From: Spirodela intermedia
Lineage: Eukaryota > Streptophyta > Magnoliopsida > Alismatales > Araceae
NCBI GenBank assembly: GCA_902729315.2
Contig: LR746279.1
Span: forward strand, 67,001 to 131,000
Length of the DNA: 64,000 nt
Direction of reading: 5' to 3'
Shown here: positions 24,954 through 37,549 of the stretch, piece after piece
How the letters are laid out: every line of letters begins with the position of its first letter
Position numbering within the stretch: the stretch's first letter is position 1
Made by a program: the position numbers and the translations under genes
Notes under the pieces: model-generated
Seen by the model: only the letters and a program-made list of their open reading frames with translations
Databases searched by the model: none
Told to the model about the DNA's origin: nothing

Positions 24954-27900
24954 TTACTCGTCGTTGCCTGCCCACCTGGGTGGAGGAGGGGCCTCGCACC
25001 ATACGCGCCGCAGCCTCGACGAAATCTGCTCGATGGACGCTCGCTCCTCGGAATCCATGGCTGCTGCGTCCTGCAGAGCCATCAGGAGCTCTTTCCTCGC
25101 CTTCCTCGTCAGATGAAGCCCCCCTGGATCGCTTCCCGTGCTCAGCTCCGCCACCTGCGTCGCACGAGATGCACCATCCATCCATTCGGAACCAGCGGCA
25201 GGGGGAGAGGAATACAGAGCAAAGAGTGAATTCAACAGAGACTGATAATGACCCGACCCAATCGAGATCAAGACATAGAGAGAACAAAAATAGAGCAACC
25301 CAATTAATTGACTTGCCTGATGCAACCAGGGAATGGCGAGCTCCAGGTACCTCTGATCCGCCGTCATGTACACGGACAGCGCGCAAAGAACGCCGCTGGC
25401 GGTCTCTTGAGAGAACGCTTCCAGAACCGCACCGGTTCTATCCATGAGCTCGATCAAAACCAGGTCGTCGCCCGAACCTATCGCCTCTGCGTACGCAGCC
25501 TCCAAATCTCCCACGCGCATCATCTCCTTAATCCGTTTCCAAACGGCGCTCCTCGCATCCAATCGGCCCTGCGGAGCGCCGGAAACACGAGCTGGCGAAG
25601 TAACGTCTCCTCCGGACTTTCTAGCTTGAATAGTGTCCTCGCAGCGTTGATGGCGTCTCCCACTGCTCTTCTCGCTTCTTCCCTCAGCTATGGGATTCTT
25701 CGAGGTAGCATTCTTGGAGGTGTCGCTGGTCCCCATGACAGGAACATTCAATCTACTCGTCGGAAGAGCCGTCTCTCCCGACATCTCCCGACGCCTTGCA
25801 GACAGCGAGGAAGACTGCATGTAGCTCGTATCCACCGAACGCCTGGAGCTGCAGCTAGAGGGCCTGGGGGAGGAACCGACGCTATCCTGCAAAAATTTGG
25901 ATCTCGCCCCGCTGACACAGTTCCTGCTCATGGAAAAATCCTGTGCGATTTTGTCCACTGTGATTTCCAGATTGTGAACTTTTGATTGCAACACCGATAG
26001 CGCATCCATTGAATTCGTCGTAAAGCCCTACAAGCAATGGCATTTTCCCGAGTGGCGCTAGCATTAGCAACACATGCAAGTAGCAATTCACAAGAGATAA
26101 CAAACGCCAATTTACAGATTTTACAGCTAAACACTATATACACTCTCAAACTTTAGAGAAGTATAATCTAGGACTAAGATCGTACACATTGTTATCATAC
26201 CGCGATCAACACACGGGGTTTTCTAAAAATTTCAAAACGTGTCACATGATGAAGTATAATTTGATCACTCCACATGATGAAGACCAAACTAAAACGATCT
26301 ATAACAGACGTGTCACAGACCACCACGGATAGAAATCCAAAAATTAACATCCCCTTAGGTAGCCTCGAAATTTCTTTATCGGGGAGGTCACTACCATGTA
26401 GAGCTAAAAGGGAATCATATCTGTTGCAACCTTTAATTATCTATGATTTCCTTATTTTTCATTTCAACGCGGACCACCTACCACCAAGACAGAATGATAT
26501 GGAGTAGACGTTTCACGCAGACATTTCCAGGACTGATATAAATAAAAACAATTAGTCTTAATTCACTTAGCAATAAATCATTACACACAAAACTCATGAG
26601 GATTAGCAGGATAATAAGGTTACTCTATTAGTAAGCCAATACTCCAAAAGATGGCATTATACATATCCTTGACAGAATCGTACCTGCATAAGGTCCATTA
26701 AACTGGATTGTTTACGTTCGATGTCCAACAGTTGTTTCCTAATGAGAGCCAACTCGCCTGGAGAGGACGAAGGACAGCCACAGAAAACTCCCGGGATTAT
26801 GCTCTTATACTCTTTAGTCTTGTCCAAATAACCATCCGTTGCAAGATCCATGTCAGCACGAAACCGATGCTTTGGTCTTGAAAGATTAACCGAATTGCCC
26901 TCCTCAATAAAGTCAGGTGCAACGGTAACATGCTTAGTTTCAAAACTCATGTTCACTAGATCTGATGTCGCAGAACATTCTGGATTATCATCCAGCAGAT
27001 CGTACCCATAGTTCTTACCTTGTCTTGGTGTTGCATTGTCGTTTTTCCCCTCAAAACTCTTTGTCACACAACTACCTTCAGATTCTTCATGAAGAGTCTC
27101 AACGGGAGGAGTGATGCGAGTTTTTGGAAGTGATATTTCAACATGCCAATCATCAGCTCTAGAGTAGAGATGATCTTGTGCATTATTTTGAGAACCCTTC
27201 CTGATGCTGAGAGGACTCCTCTTTGTCATACTAGCACAATTGTCTCTCGAAGCAGAGCGTCCAACTTTCCTTAAAAAGGCATCTTTCCAGCCACCAACAC
27301 TAGGACTAGTAGACTCAGGGTAATCAACTCGACTCACGTTTTCTGCAACAAAAACAATGTTAACATAAAGAGGTTGCTTAAAGGATAAAATGCCGAAAAG
27401 ACAAATTCATTGATTTTTAATAGCTTTGCAAAAAGTGACAGCAAACTAAAATTAAGGTCAAAATGTATATAACAGTGTATCCCTTTGACCAGTACAGAAA
27501 GCCACAGCAAGAGTATTACCACTCCCATACACCAGCAGCAATAGAACTTGATATTAACACATTCTCCAGCGTTAAATTCCAATTCTGCATCAACTTTTCT
27601 GACTCAATACAATCAACCATTAAACCAAGGCTGATCTAAACAACCTCACCTATTTAACAGTGATGCCAATACCATGTTCTTCATTTATTTTTTTCTCGTA
27701 TTAAACCATGGAATCATACTTATTAGCAAGGAAAAGCACCAAACCGGATGATAAAACGAATGCATGCAGGGTATTTTCAAACGATAGTAATTGACGTCTT
27801 AATTGTGCACATCCATATTCTCACGCCAGCAGCCTACCCGAACCTTTAGTAAGTGAACCAGCTTCTAGAGCTTCTAAAGAATCAAGCCCTGGAATGGACT

Positions 27901-29543
27901 TCCAAGAGCTCAATGCCTGCACAGCCGCGTCCCGCACTGGTTTCACCTAGAAACAAGTGGGATATGATCAATTACAAATAGGAGTAACATGTAACCATAC
28001 AATTCATATACGTCCTGAGGAAACTGACTTTGTCAAAACGACAACATTCGAGAGAATGGATGCTTGAAGCCTTAAGCGGCCGCAAGGATCCTGATAGCAG
28101 TTCAGCACTTTCAGCAATTCCGAGTAGAGCAACAGCTGCAGCCTTGCGTGTTGTCCAGTCACTGCTCTTTAAGGCTTCCTGAATACTATTCACCGCCAAT
28201 GACAACGTCTGCACCGCAGAAGCACCTCCAGCCTGAATGTTGGAGAAAAACGTCCAGTAAAGTGAAATGGAGCGGCAAAAACGGAGATACATGCTCCTCG
28301 CCTTCAGAGAGAAGATTGCTTATTTCGATAATAATGTAATATAACTTATACACAACGGTTTCTCCGTTTATTGACCCTTATTCAGACAATACAACTCAAG
28401 GTGACTGTTCTTGTTTCATCTCGATAATTAAGCGTTGTAGTTTATCTGACATATTTCCACACTGACTGGAGAATAGATCCCAAATGAAGACTATCTCAAA
28501 TAAAAATACCTGAACATTCATTTTGGCGACTGGCTTATTTCCCTAGGATGATTACAACGTAAATAACAAGAACCACTACTTAAACAACAACAAACAAACA
28601 AACAAACAAAAATACAAACCGACCTCCTCGCACTTAATGATGTTTTCTGAGTATAGTTCAGGTTGAAATAAAAACAAAAAGATGGACAGATCTAAATAGA
28701 ATGGACTCGGTTATAGGACGAAAAAGATAGACAACTCGGCTTAACAGTCTCGTAACAAGCAAGACGAAGGCAGATGATAAAGGAAAATATACGACGGATG
28801 ACTCCACGTTTTCGTAAGCGTAGAGAAAACAAAATTACCTGTATAATACTTCGAATGAGATCGATGAGAGCAGGCTTAGCCATGAAATGTGGATTCTTGA
28901 GCAACTTGACGATACGAGTCAACATCTGTGGCAGAAAGGAGATGGGGGCTTCACTCGCCTCATCGAAAACCCTAGTGAGACACATAGCCGCACCTGTCTG
29001 GACATATCTATTCTGCTCGCCGAGCGCTTCAAACAAGGGCTTAGACAACACGACAATGGCTCCTCCATCACCAAGTCGAAAGCCACCCAAGTGGGAAGCC
29101 AAGATGCCAACAGTCTCTGCACAAGCATCCCTGACGACAGAATCCTGATCCCTGAGCCGTCTCACAATGCTAGTGATCATCTTTCCGAGATGAGGCGCCA
29201 CGAATGATCCGTGAAGCCTGGCCAACGTGCCCATCATCTTTACACACTCCTTGCGAACTGCGCTCTTCTGCTCGGTATCCGTCTCAATGATGCAGGAAAG
29301 GAACGGGATCATGCCCTCCGGCCCTAAACCATCAATCGTCCTGTCAAGCTCTTCCACTCCAATCTGGTATGTGTCACGGTCCGCAAGCTTGTTCATGGCG
29401 ACAAACACCCGATGCTTTAGTTCGAATGATGCCTGCTGGGAGCTCATCGCCTTGCTCCCATTAGCCTTGATGTTTCTGGATTGGACGTGATGAAGGGACC
29501 TCATGGGGTTTGATCCTGACGAAGATGTGGATATTCGGTTCAT
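24954..29543 (-). CDS. TOR1L: TORTIFOLIA1/SPIRAL2-like microtubule-associated HEAT-repeat protein
   Basis: Six exons on the minus strand: 28839-29543, 28029-28232, 27838-27946, 26684-27342, 25317-26027 and 24954-25154; 862 residues. Residues about 40-340 are HEAT repeats (SAVRKECVKMMGTLARLHG, VVRDACAETVGILASHL, WTTRKAAAVALLGIAESAE). The middle is polar and low in structure with a short coiled coil near SPGELALIRKQLLDIERKQ and MDALSVLQSKVHNLEI. The C-terminal domain (AVWKRIKEMMRVGDLEAAYA to SSRLRRVW) matches plant TORTIFOLIA1 proteins, which bind cortical microtubules and set the handedness of organ growth. Length is like Arabidopsis TOR1. The third exon could end at 27844 instead of 27838 (two residues fewer). 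The last intron (25155-25316) starts with GC instead of GT and is free of stops, so retaining it would insert 54 residues. The start is the ATG at 29541-29543. Confidence 0.9.
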
Positions 29544-30250
29544 GAACTATATGCAAGGCCAGATCTGAGAGCCCTCGCGAGGTGATTAAAGTATCTTCAG
29601 CATTACCCAGACTCGAGAACGTTTGCCGGGTCACAGTCTCTACAACATTTGACGTCCCCCAGATAGAGGCCCCGTGGCTTCATGCATTAGTAGTCGAAAA
29701 TGAGTATTGAGGCCGTACTCCAAGCCCTGAAATAATAAACAAGAATGTCAACCAAAGAAGGCCGTATGAACTGGCAGCTACATCGAGCAAGTTCCCGTGA
29801 ACGAGCGGCGACCCCAGTGAACGATCCATGAAACGTGAGTGAGAAAAAGCGAAGGAGACGGGTCTAAACGTAGAGGAAAACACGGATGAGGGGAGGGTGA
29901 AAGCGTGGAGTCCCTCGACAACGAGGCAATAAAGATGCGTCAGAAGCACATTAAAGCGGCCTTTGGCAGATAAACTGAGCTTTTGAATGGGAGAAGGACA
30001 GAACGTGACCTACACACAGTAGGGCGAACGAAAACGGGGGAAATTCAATCAGAGGAGGAGATAATGAGAGTGCTGCCCAGAGAGGAGGTGTCCGAGCAAG
30101 TGAGGAACATACGGCACAGATGGAGGGAGCAGCCAACTTTAGTGCTCTCCAGAAGAGCACTGCACAGTGAAGTTAAATGCAGGAGAGACGGCCGCCGCGG
30201 CGGAAGGGCAGGGGGAATGAATGAGAAGGGAGCGGGCACGCTCGCTCGCT
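29544..30250. promoter_or_regulatory. Upstream region of the TORTIFOLIA1-like gene
   Basis: No coding similarity. This part is single copy in the window, whereas the next stretch (30251-30612) is repeated at 37546-37750. It should contain the 5'UTR and core promoter of the minus-strand TOR1-like gene; no distinctive element was identified by eye. Confidence 0.45.
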
Positions 30251-30906
30251 GCCTTACGGAAGGGAAAGGCAGAAGGTTCCCGTCGAGGTCCCCTGGGAGC
30301 CTCCCCTCGCGTCTCTCCCCTCCCGGACATTCGACAACCTCCTCCTGCCACCGCAGCAGCACAGCACGCCCCCACCTCGCCCGCAGGAGCCGTTCTCTCC
30401 TCTCTCTCTCCCCTATCTCTGTGTCAGTCTGTCTGTCTCTCTCTCTTCTCTTCTCGGGGGGCGGGAGATGGGACGGACTTTGGGCGGGGCGATTCGAATT
30501 TCAGATCTCGGAGCAGAAGAGCAACTCGACTCCTTGAAAAGCGCGCGGGATTCAAAATTGAATTGAGTCAGAGGCCCACAGCGGGGCCCACCATGCAACC
30601 CCCCGCCCGTAGATTCCCAGCCTCGCGGTAAGTCCAAGTCAGCGCTCAGAAAAGACAACTCGGGAGAACGAAAAGGAGGGGCAAGACCCTGCTGAGTGGG
30701 GGCCAACATATTCATAGGAGGTGGGTTCTTTTCCCCTCTTCGACAGGCGGCCACGTAGACCCATGGGCACCAATCAAAAGTGAAGAAAATATCGTGCCCC
30801 GGAACGGAGGAAGAGCAAGCAAAACGTCATAACTGGAAGAGAGATGAGAGCCTCCAGAAGACAGAGAGAAAGAGAGCTGGGAGATGAGTCATGGTCATCA
30901 TTTTCA

Positions 30907-33900
30907 TCATCCCCCGCGCGGGAGGAGGACGTGGTTGCGGTACTCGCCGAGTGCCCAAATGGGGAAGATGTTGCGGTACGCTGAGTAGCTGATCATGCAG
31001 TTCCCGTTGGAGGCTCCTATGATCTCCTGCGCATCCAGCGGAGCAGCCAGCGAGGGTCAGCAAAGGTCCTAGCACAGCAGACCAGATCAGAGCGGCTTCT
31101 CCTACCTGCTGCGGGAAGTCGCCGTTCTCCATCTGCCCATTTATCAGTACCCTTGCGGCGCGGTGCAGCGGCGCCGGATCTCGCTGCCCCTGCCCCCGCA
31201 CCGATAGACAAGCAAACAAGGAAACAGGCAAACACCGAACGCGCGTCAGTACTGCACTGCACTGTTCAGACACAAGTTCGCCGACGGGAACGGGTTTTCA
31301 GCGTGTGGTTGGGAGAGGAGGAACCTGTCCGGCGTCGATGAGAGCCAGCATTGCCCATGCCGTGTTCACCAGGTGGGATCGATCGCCCGGGAGATTCGTG
31401 TAGACCTTCGGACGCAGGCAGAGAAGAAGAGAGATAGATTCATTCATTCAAGAGGACCACTAGACTGTGGACCTTGATTCAGGAGCAAGGAAGGAGGAGC
31501 TCTTCTCTTCTTACCTTGTCCTGGGATGAAAGGTAGCTCTCTCCCCAACCCCCCGAGGGGAGCTGCTTCGACAGCAGAAAATCGCAGGCTCTGCGGATTG
31601 CGCCGGAGTTCTCGTGGGTTCGTCCGGCGGCAGTCAGCCCCTTGACGCCAAACCAGGTGCCGTAAGTGAAGCACACCCCCCAGGAGCCATACCTGCAGGA
31701 AGACTCTCCTTCACGTGAGAGCCGGCCAATAAACTTGGAGGAGCACTAAGCTAGGAGGAGATCTCTCCAGCGGAGGAAGCACAAGTACGAGTAGAGGAGA
31801 AGAAGTAGACGCAGACCATGAACCATCCGGGTTCTGAGTCGTCTCGATGAAATGAGCAGCTCTGGTGATGCAGTCGCCGATCTCTTCTCTACGGTGGCCA
31901 GGATACAGCTTCCTAAATGCTACCAGGGACTGGATCGATGCAGAAGTGCACTCCACGTATCTGCAACGCCGCATGATCTCGGTGAGGGAAGATACGCTTT
32001 CCACGAGGACGGGAATTCTCAGGGCATCAATCCGAACAGGAAGAAGAGGCAAGAAATCCTCACGGGTAATCGATGACAATGCCGCCAAAGGTTTCGGCAG
32101 GGTTGAGGACCTGCAGAACCAGCAGAATGTCGACCTTTTTCCCAGAAACAGGAACCTACAACGAGGGACAGACACAGCGGCCAAGGAGGTAGAGCAGGCT
32201 CCGGCAGGGGGCGGGATGGTCGAATCAATTGGTTCTCACCTCCAACCAGGCATAGGATCTTGTCCGCTCATATGTTGAGAAACCTCCATCCTCGTTCTGA
32301 AGCAAAAACAAGAACGTGACAGAGAACAAATCAAGTCAGATTGATTCCCAGAGGTGGTGCGAGAGGTGAGAGAGGGAGAGGCATGCAGAATAGCGAATGC
32401 GATAATGATGCACAAAAAGGGCTGCCGCGATCACCATTATCGAGAGAATAACATTGACGGCATCATACAGACTGCTGGGATCGATTTGCTCCCCAACGAT
32501 TTGGGCTGGCAAGCGCGACAGTAAGAGCGCAACCTGAAAATCAAACCAAAAAAAGAACATCACGACGATGAACGGTACCGTAGAACATGCATGCACTCAG
32601 TCCTGTCAAAAAACAAAGAAAAAAAAAACCTTTAATCCTTCGTCTGTGCAATCAGAAACGGGCCATCCGTGATCCCTAGTTGAAAGGGGCCACGCCCCTT
32701 TGGAAATGTGGCGATACCAACGGCTAAGGTCACCGGGGCAGTCTTCAAGGACCTTCATTCGTGACGAAACAGGTCAACTGACAAAGACTCGCATCAATCA
32801 GCAAGAGATGCGGGCAAAATGCAAATCCACAGCAGGACAACCTGCGTGGCCTTGATGAAGTCATGCGCCTTCTTGAGGGTGTCACCATATTCTTCATATA
32901 GATTGGTGGAAATCATCGCCTGGACAGCAAAGGCGGTGTCCCAAAGTTGGCTTCCATTGTACCCCTGCAGTTACTTCAATGAGCATGAGCATGAGCACTT
33001 CACAAATGGCTGTTACCCCAGATGGTGTTGCTATCAAATCAAGATTCGAGAAGGGAAGCAGTAACAATTATAATCCCCTGCAGCCTAAAGCAGGTTCGCA
33101 GCACTACTACGCAAAGAGATTTTTGGATCATTTACTGGACCTGCATCTTCATGCCATCCTCAGCAACCCACAGATAATCCTGGATCCTATGAATGTGCAA
33201 CTTGAATGCCTCCGAATTTGGATCTTCCGCCCAGCAGCAGAGCATATTCAGTGGCTGCAAGGACAATGGCAACTTGAAATCACTAAAATGCTACCCAAAA
33301 ATCTGGCCAAAAGTGTAGCAGTTATTTAGGCCCATGTCAACATTAAACGTGAATTGGAAAATGATTTGTTCACGTGGATTCAACTGATCCACTGAAGCAT
33401 TGGACTCACATCAGCATCAACTCGAGGCACCAAACGCACCAACAAGCGACTGATGAGGAAAGAAAGCTACACTGCAAGCTAGGATCACATGGTATTCTGT
33501 CCCATTGCGCTTCTGAAGAGAGTTAGAGAAGGAAAAGCGGTTGATTGCCTTTGTTCTCCGATACACAGAGCCGAATAAGTCAGCTCTTACCCGAATCGGG
33601 ACTGAGATCCGCCAGGTACAATCTACTTCTAAGATCGAGCGTTTCACTCATTCACGACTAATTCCCGATCTGCAGATTCGGTTTGTCGCTAAATGCGGTC
33701 ACTTTCGTTTGTCAAGACAATATTTATGATTTATAAGCATCTCAACCATTCACCAAACATGCCAAACATAGAGCGTGAGAAAATGGGAGGAGTGTCTGTT
33801 ATGGCTACCTTATTTACTGGTCCAACGCAAATATAACGTGTGTTCTCATCTTCATAGTGAATATGTTCCATCACAGTTTTCAAAGCCTTCTCTCTCAACA

Positions 33901-36656
33901 GAGTGCCGGGCCAACGCATTAGAACGGGTTCAACAGCCTTGTGGAGACACGCCCAAAGCATATCTTGTATGAGTGGATGTGGATAATAAAGATCCTCCTG
34001 CAATAAGAGGAAGAGAGAGAGAGAGAGAGAGAGCAAGCAAGAAAGAACTCATTACAAACGAGCCCTTAAAAAGTAGAATAACTTTCACTCGAAATGCCAA
34101 AGCTCGTGAGCATTAAGGTATTCATTTTTGCCGAAGTGTTGTACAGATGGAAATGCAGAACTGAAGTAAAACTTGTGGCTACAAGAAGAATTTAAACATA
34201 GGGAGCAACGGATAAAATCCGATCCTGATTGGACACCTAGTCTTGCTTTTCCTCGGGGAAATCTTTCGCTACAATCATATAAATCAAAGCCCTGCGAGGT
34301 GAGCAATCTTATTCTCAACACGAGCATAAGCGAATAGTTGCCCTGGCCATGCACCACACTAACACCAGATCTTTTAGATAGACCGACCTTTGCACACGAG
34401 TTTCGCGCCTTGTCCCAGTCCAAGTTGTCGTAAGGAACAGCATACAGCTCCTTCCTTAGTGCCAACACCAATGGTGTGATTGGGCCAACAAATCTCTTCC
34501 CATATAGGTATGACATTGGCAGGTACACCATTCTGCAGTGGCACCACATCCGCCCTGTAATGTAAATAATGGGCACCAATGAGAAGGGAATTCAAAGGCA
34601 TAAGGTAGCGTGGCATGGACTCTGGCTAGATCTTCCAACGATAGCATTTGCATTTTTGGTAAAAATATTTGTAGTATCCCCATCTGCGCAGCGGGGAACA
34701 CTTGGTTTAATTGACATCTATTTGAGAAAATGGGCGTATGCACATCACAACAGCCAATAAAACGCGAAGAACAAATTCGCACATATCTAGCGAACATTAA
34801 CCAACACAAAAGCCCGATTTGATAGGGGGGACTGCGGTCAGTAGAAGCTCAAGAGAGCCTGTCATTAATTGAATCAAATGATGTGTTTACCAAAAAAAAA
34901 TAATTCACGAGAAAAATGGAAAGATGCACTCCCAAATAAGGTAGAGCCCTCCAGTCTCTACTATCAGACAGCTCGTCAGAAGGAGAGAATGGGCTGTGTA
35001 AACATATATGTACTCCCCAAGATATCGGTCTAAACACAACGCATTGCGATCGGTAGCAGCATCATAATACAGCCCTGGAGCCTTGGAAACCATAAGATCA
35101 GGCCCGGGATGTGGACTCTGTGGTTGAGATAATACTGGTCAAAGAAAAGGGAGCAGCGGTGCTGCAAACGTCAAAATGTACACTCTTGAGCCGAAACTGA
35201 AACCGCTACTCCACTACACATCTACGCTCCAGAGAATAGAGAAGAGCTTGGCGTAGAAACCTGGATGAAAAGGAAGGAAATATGGGAGCAGCCATATCTC
35301 TGGCGTTAGAGGATTGTTACCGGACCAATCGTACACTCCAAGTACCTACACATTACGAAGGGAGCAACATCAGAGAAGAAAGCTGCTTGAAGGCAAGCCT
35401 CCTGATCAGAGAGTGACATCATTCACCACAGCGCCATACAGAAAGCCACATTTTCCCCCACGACGTGCAAGCAGTGGCGCCACCATGGTCCAAGATCCAT
35501 TGCCGTCCTTTGGCTACTGCTCCTTCTCCACCGTCTGCTCCCTCACTGAGCAACCTCAGAGTAACGTAGATCAGCGTGGTACAGAACATTGTGCTATGGC
35601 CCTCGATATGCAGACCCCAACCTCCATCTTCATTCTGCAGTCATGCACAAAACGCGAGGCCAGGGTTATTATCACCATACCCTGTGCGAGTCGCATAGGA
35701 GCAGGAACGACGAAGGATGCATCAGCAGACGGGGGTCTGCATAAGACGGCAAAATGAGAAGAATTGCAGCAATCAGATGAAATCTTTTCACCCACCTGGT
35801 GGTTGAAAAGATACCGCCGTATCTCAGCCTGATGTTCGGGAGAGAGGACGGTGTTTAGAGCTCCGGAGATATAAAGCGTTATGATCTGCGCCAGAAGCAA
35901 GTCAGGATAGTGACAGAGAATAACAATGTCTGAGAGAAAAGCTCGGAGCGGCGGAGGAGCGGCCAATCTGCCCACCGAGCACTGAACACCGAACCAAAAT
36001 GGAGCCGGCATCAGCCCCCCATCGTGAACAATGAAAAGGACAGATCCGATTGCGAACGTCGTCTAGAACGGCACCATAAACGATCGATCATGCGACAGAG
36101 CATCCGGCTGATTCGGCGAACGACGGCGCTCTTACCAGGCCAGGCATGATAAAATTTGGCCCTCCGTAGTCTCCCGGCCATTGTCCATCACTCGCTTGGA
36201 TCGTAGAGTAAAAATTCATCGCTCTCCTTAATGTCGTCGTGACAACTTCTTCTCCGACGTCCTCGTTCTCCGCCACTTCCATTCGGGGAAGAACCGGTCC
36301 GAGGGGGTTCTCCCTTGCAAACTGCACTTTCGCCAATTCGAGGGTGAGATGAGGAAATGGCGCTTTGACAGACAGAGGTGAACCAGATAGCGATCGATCT
36401 CCCACAGGAGTGAGGCGCGGAAGAAGAAGAGGAAGAGCAGAGGGGCTCTGCGGCGGCGTACCTGCAGTCGCATGAGGAGATCGGCGCTGTGCTTCTTCTC
36501 GAAGCGGTGGTTTCGGAACTCCTCCCGCGCACGCTCCACGTCGGCCAGCTCCTCCGGCGTCGCCTCGGGATCGAACGTCCACACCTGCCTCCCGGCATGA
36601 CCGTTCAGTGTTCGCAGCCACGGGCTGTCGCCCTCCCCGCTCCGGAATCTCCACAT
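30907..36656 (-). CDS. OSC: Oxidosqualene cyclase, cycloartenol-synthase-like, copy A
   Basis: Eighteen exons on the minus strand: 36462-36656, 36136-36321, 35796-35885, 35440-35634, 35261-35345, 34388-34554, 33809-33997, 33141-33254, 32842-32964, 32630-32752, 32435-32533, 32240-32296, 32064-32110, 31817-31960, 31515-31692, 31325-31405, 31106-31189 and 30907-31026. They join in frame to 758 residues, the usual length. These enzymes cyclise 2,3-oxidosqualene to sterol precursors or triterpenes on endoplasmic reticulum membranes. Visible marks: [15 protein letters not shown] start, [22 protein letters not shown] (residues 253-258), GYNGSQLWD (Tyr409), [12 protein letters not shown] with the initiating acid Asp482, and QW-type repeats such as QNPDGSW. 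The motif normally DCTAE reads DCTDE, and the residue matching CAS1 Ile481 is Val480. Spacing of Tyr, His and Asp is otherwise CAS-like. No stop or frameshift. The product cannot be fixed from sequence: cycloartenol, another sterol precursor or a specialised triterpene are all possible. Confidence 0.92.
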
Positions 36657-36699
36657 TGCCGTCCAAGAGCAGAGCAAAGCAGAGGAAAGCAGAGCAAAT

Positions 36700-36741
<42 letters not shown>

Positions 36742-37549
36742 TGGAGGGAGGATATCCCGAGAGCTTTTACCGATCAAATATAAAGCGACAGTGGACTATG
36801 GTTCGCAGCCAGACTCATACCGGACAAGGGAGGCGGCTCCATGTTGCAGGGACGCCCTTCATGAGCGAGAAGATGGAAAGGCCAGAAGATTCAACCCGAG
36901 GCGACGACAAACCCTCCTCACCTCTTCCTCCATCATCATCCACGAGGGTAAAAACTCCCGTTGGATCCAGAACCAGCAGGGTGGGGACGGCAGAGCCATT
37001 CCCGGCTCTCGGATGAGACAGCCGCAGCAGAGATGGACCCTCAGCCGCACGAAACCTCCATTCCATCGGAGCAACCAAGCAGGGACCCGGCATCCAATGA
37101 CTTCACTCAACGATGATGATCGTAACAATAATAAGAAGAAGAATCATACCACATGGGAACAGAGTGGCAAAAACTATGAATCGGGAACTCGAATGATCTC
37201 CATTTACAGCGCTCGAGGAGGAGGGGGAGGGGGAGGGGGCGCTGCGCGATTCCCAGTACCAACACTACCCCCCCTCCTCCTTGCTTCACTCACTCCCCCT
37301 GAAAATAAGAAAAATGAACTAGGAATCCGCATCTCGCCGAGAGGTTGCATCACACGGGAAGCCCTCGGCTGCCTGTCTTTCCATCAGGCACATCACCCTG
37401 CTGCTGCCTCAGATTCTGAACTAGCAGAGCAGAAAGCAGAATGACAGGATTATGATGATGATGGTGATGATAGATGGAGGCTGAGGCCTCCCCCGTCGAG
37501 CGAGAACAGGGAATGAACTGATTGATTGATTGACTGGACGAGGACGCCT
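36657..37549. promoter_or_regulatory. OSC-A upstream region, a copy of the UTP21-OSC-B spacer
   Basis: Collinear with 52200-52991 apart from several indels. Because 52200-52992 lies directly 3' of the UTP21 stop codon, this block contains a duplicate of UTP21's 3' untranslated sequence without the gene. It includes a GA microsatellite at 36703-36738 just upstream of the start codon. The 278-codon plus-strand frame at 36608-37444 is a chance frame in purine-rich sequence. Confidence 0.6.
36703..36738. repeat. (GA)n microsatellite upstream of OSC-A
   Basis: Perfect GA run about 50 bp before the OSC-A start, reading as CT on the coding strand, so probably in the 5'UTR or core promoter. The OSC-B counterpart at 52227-52266 differs in length. 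Confidence 0.9.

Larger units (their letters stand above)
30251..37549. repeat. Tandem segmental duplication, unit 1 (carries OSC-A)
   Basis: The left edge begins GCCTTACGGAAGGG at 30251, and the same word begins unit 2 at 37546. The right edge ends gaggacGCCT at 37549, the same as 52982-52991. Unit 1 holds distal upstream sequence of the TOR1-like gene, all of OSC-A, and a copy of the spacer between OSC-B and UTP21. Stretch 30613-30828 has no partner in unit 2, where retrotransposons sit instead. Confidence 0.9.

Noticed and set aside
33141-33254. Plus-strand ORFs 32979-33329 and 48512-48793, conserved between both duplicates
   Set aside because: They are antisense to OSC exon 8; conservation is explained by the duplication and the coding exon on the minus strand.
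35223-35290. Apparent frameshift in OSC-A exon 5 near the FHPG junction
   Set aside because: On re-reading the bases, the exon reads YFLPFHPG with phase 1 and joins exon 6 correctly, as in copy B.
36608-37444. 278-codon plus-strand ORF over the OSC-A promoter
   Set aside because: Contains the GA repeat as Glu-Arg runs and is broken by stops and indels in the duplicated copy at 52148-52790.
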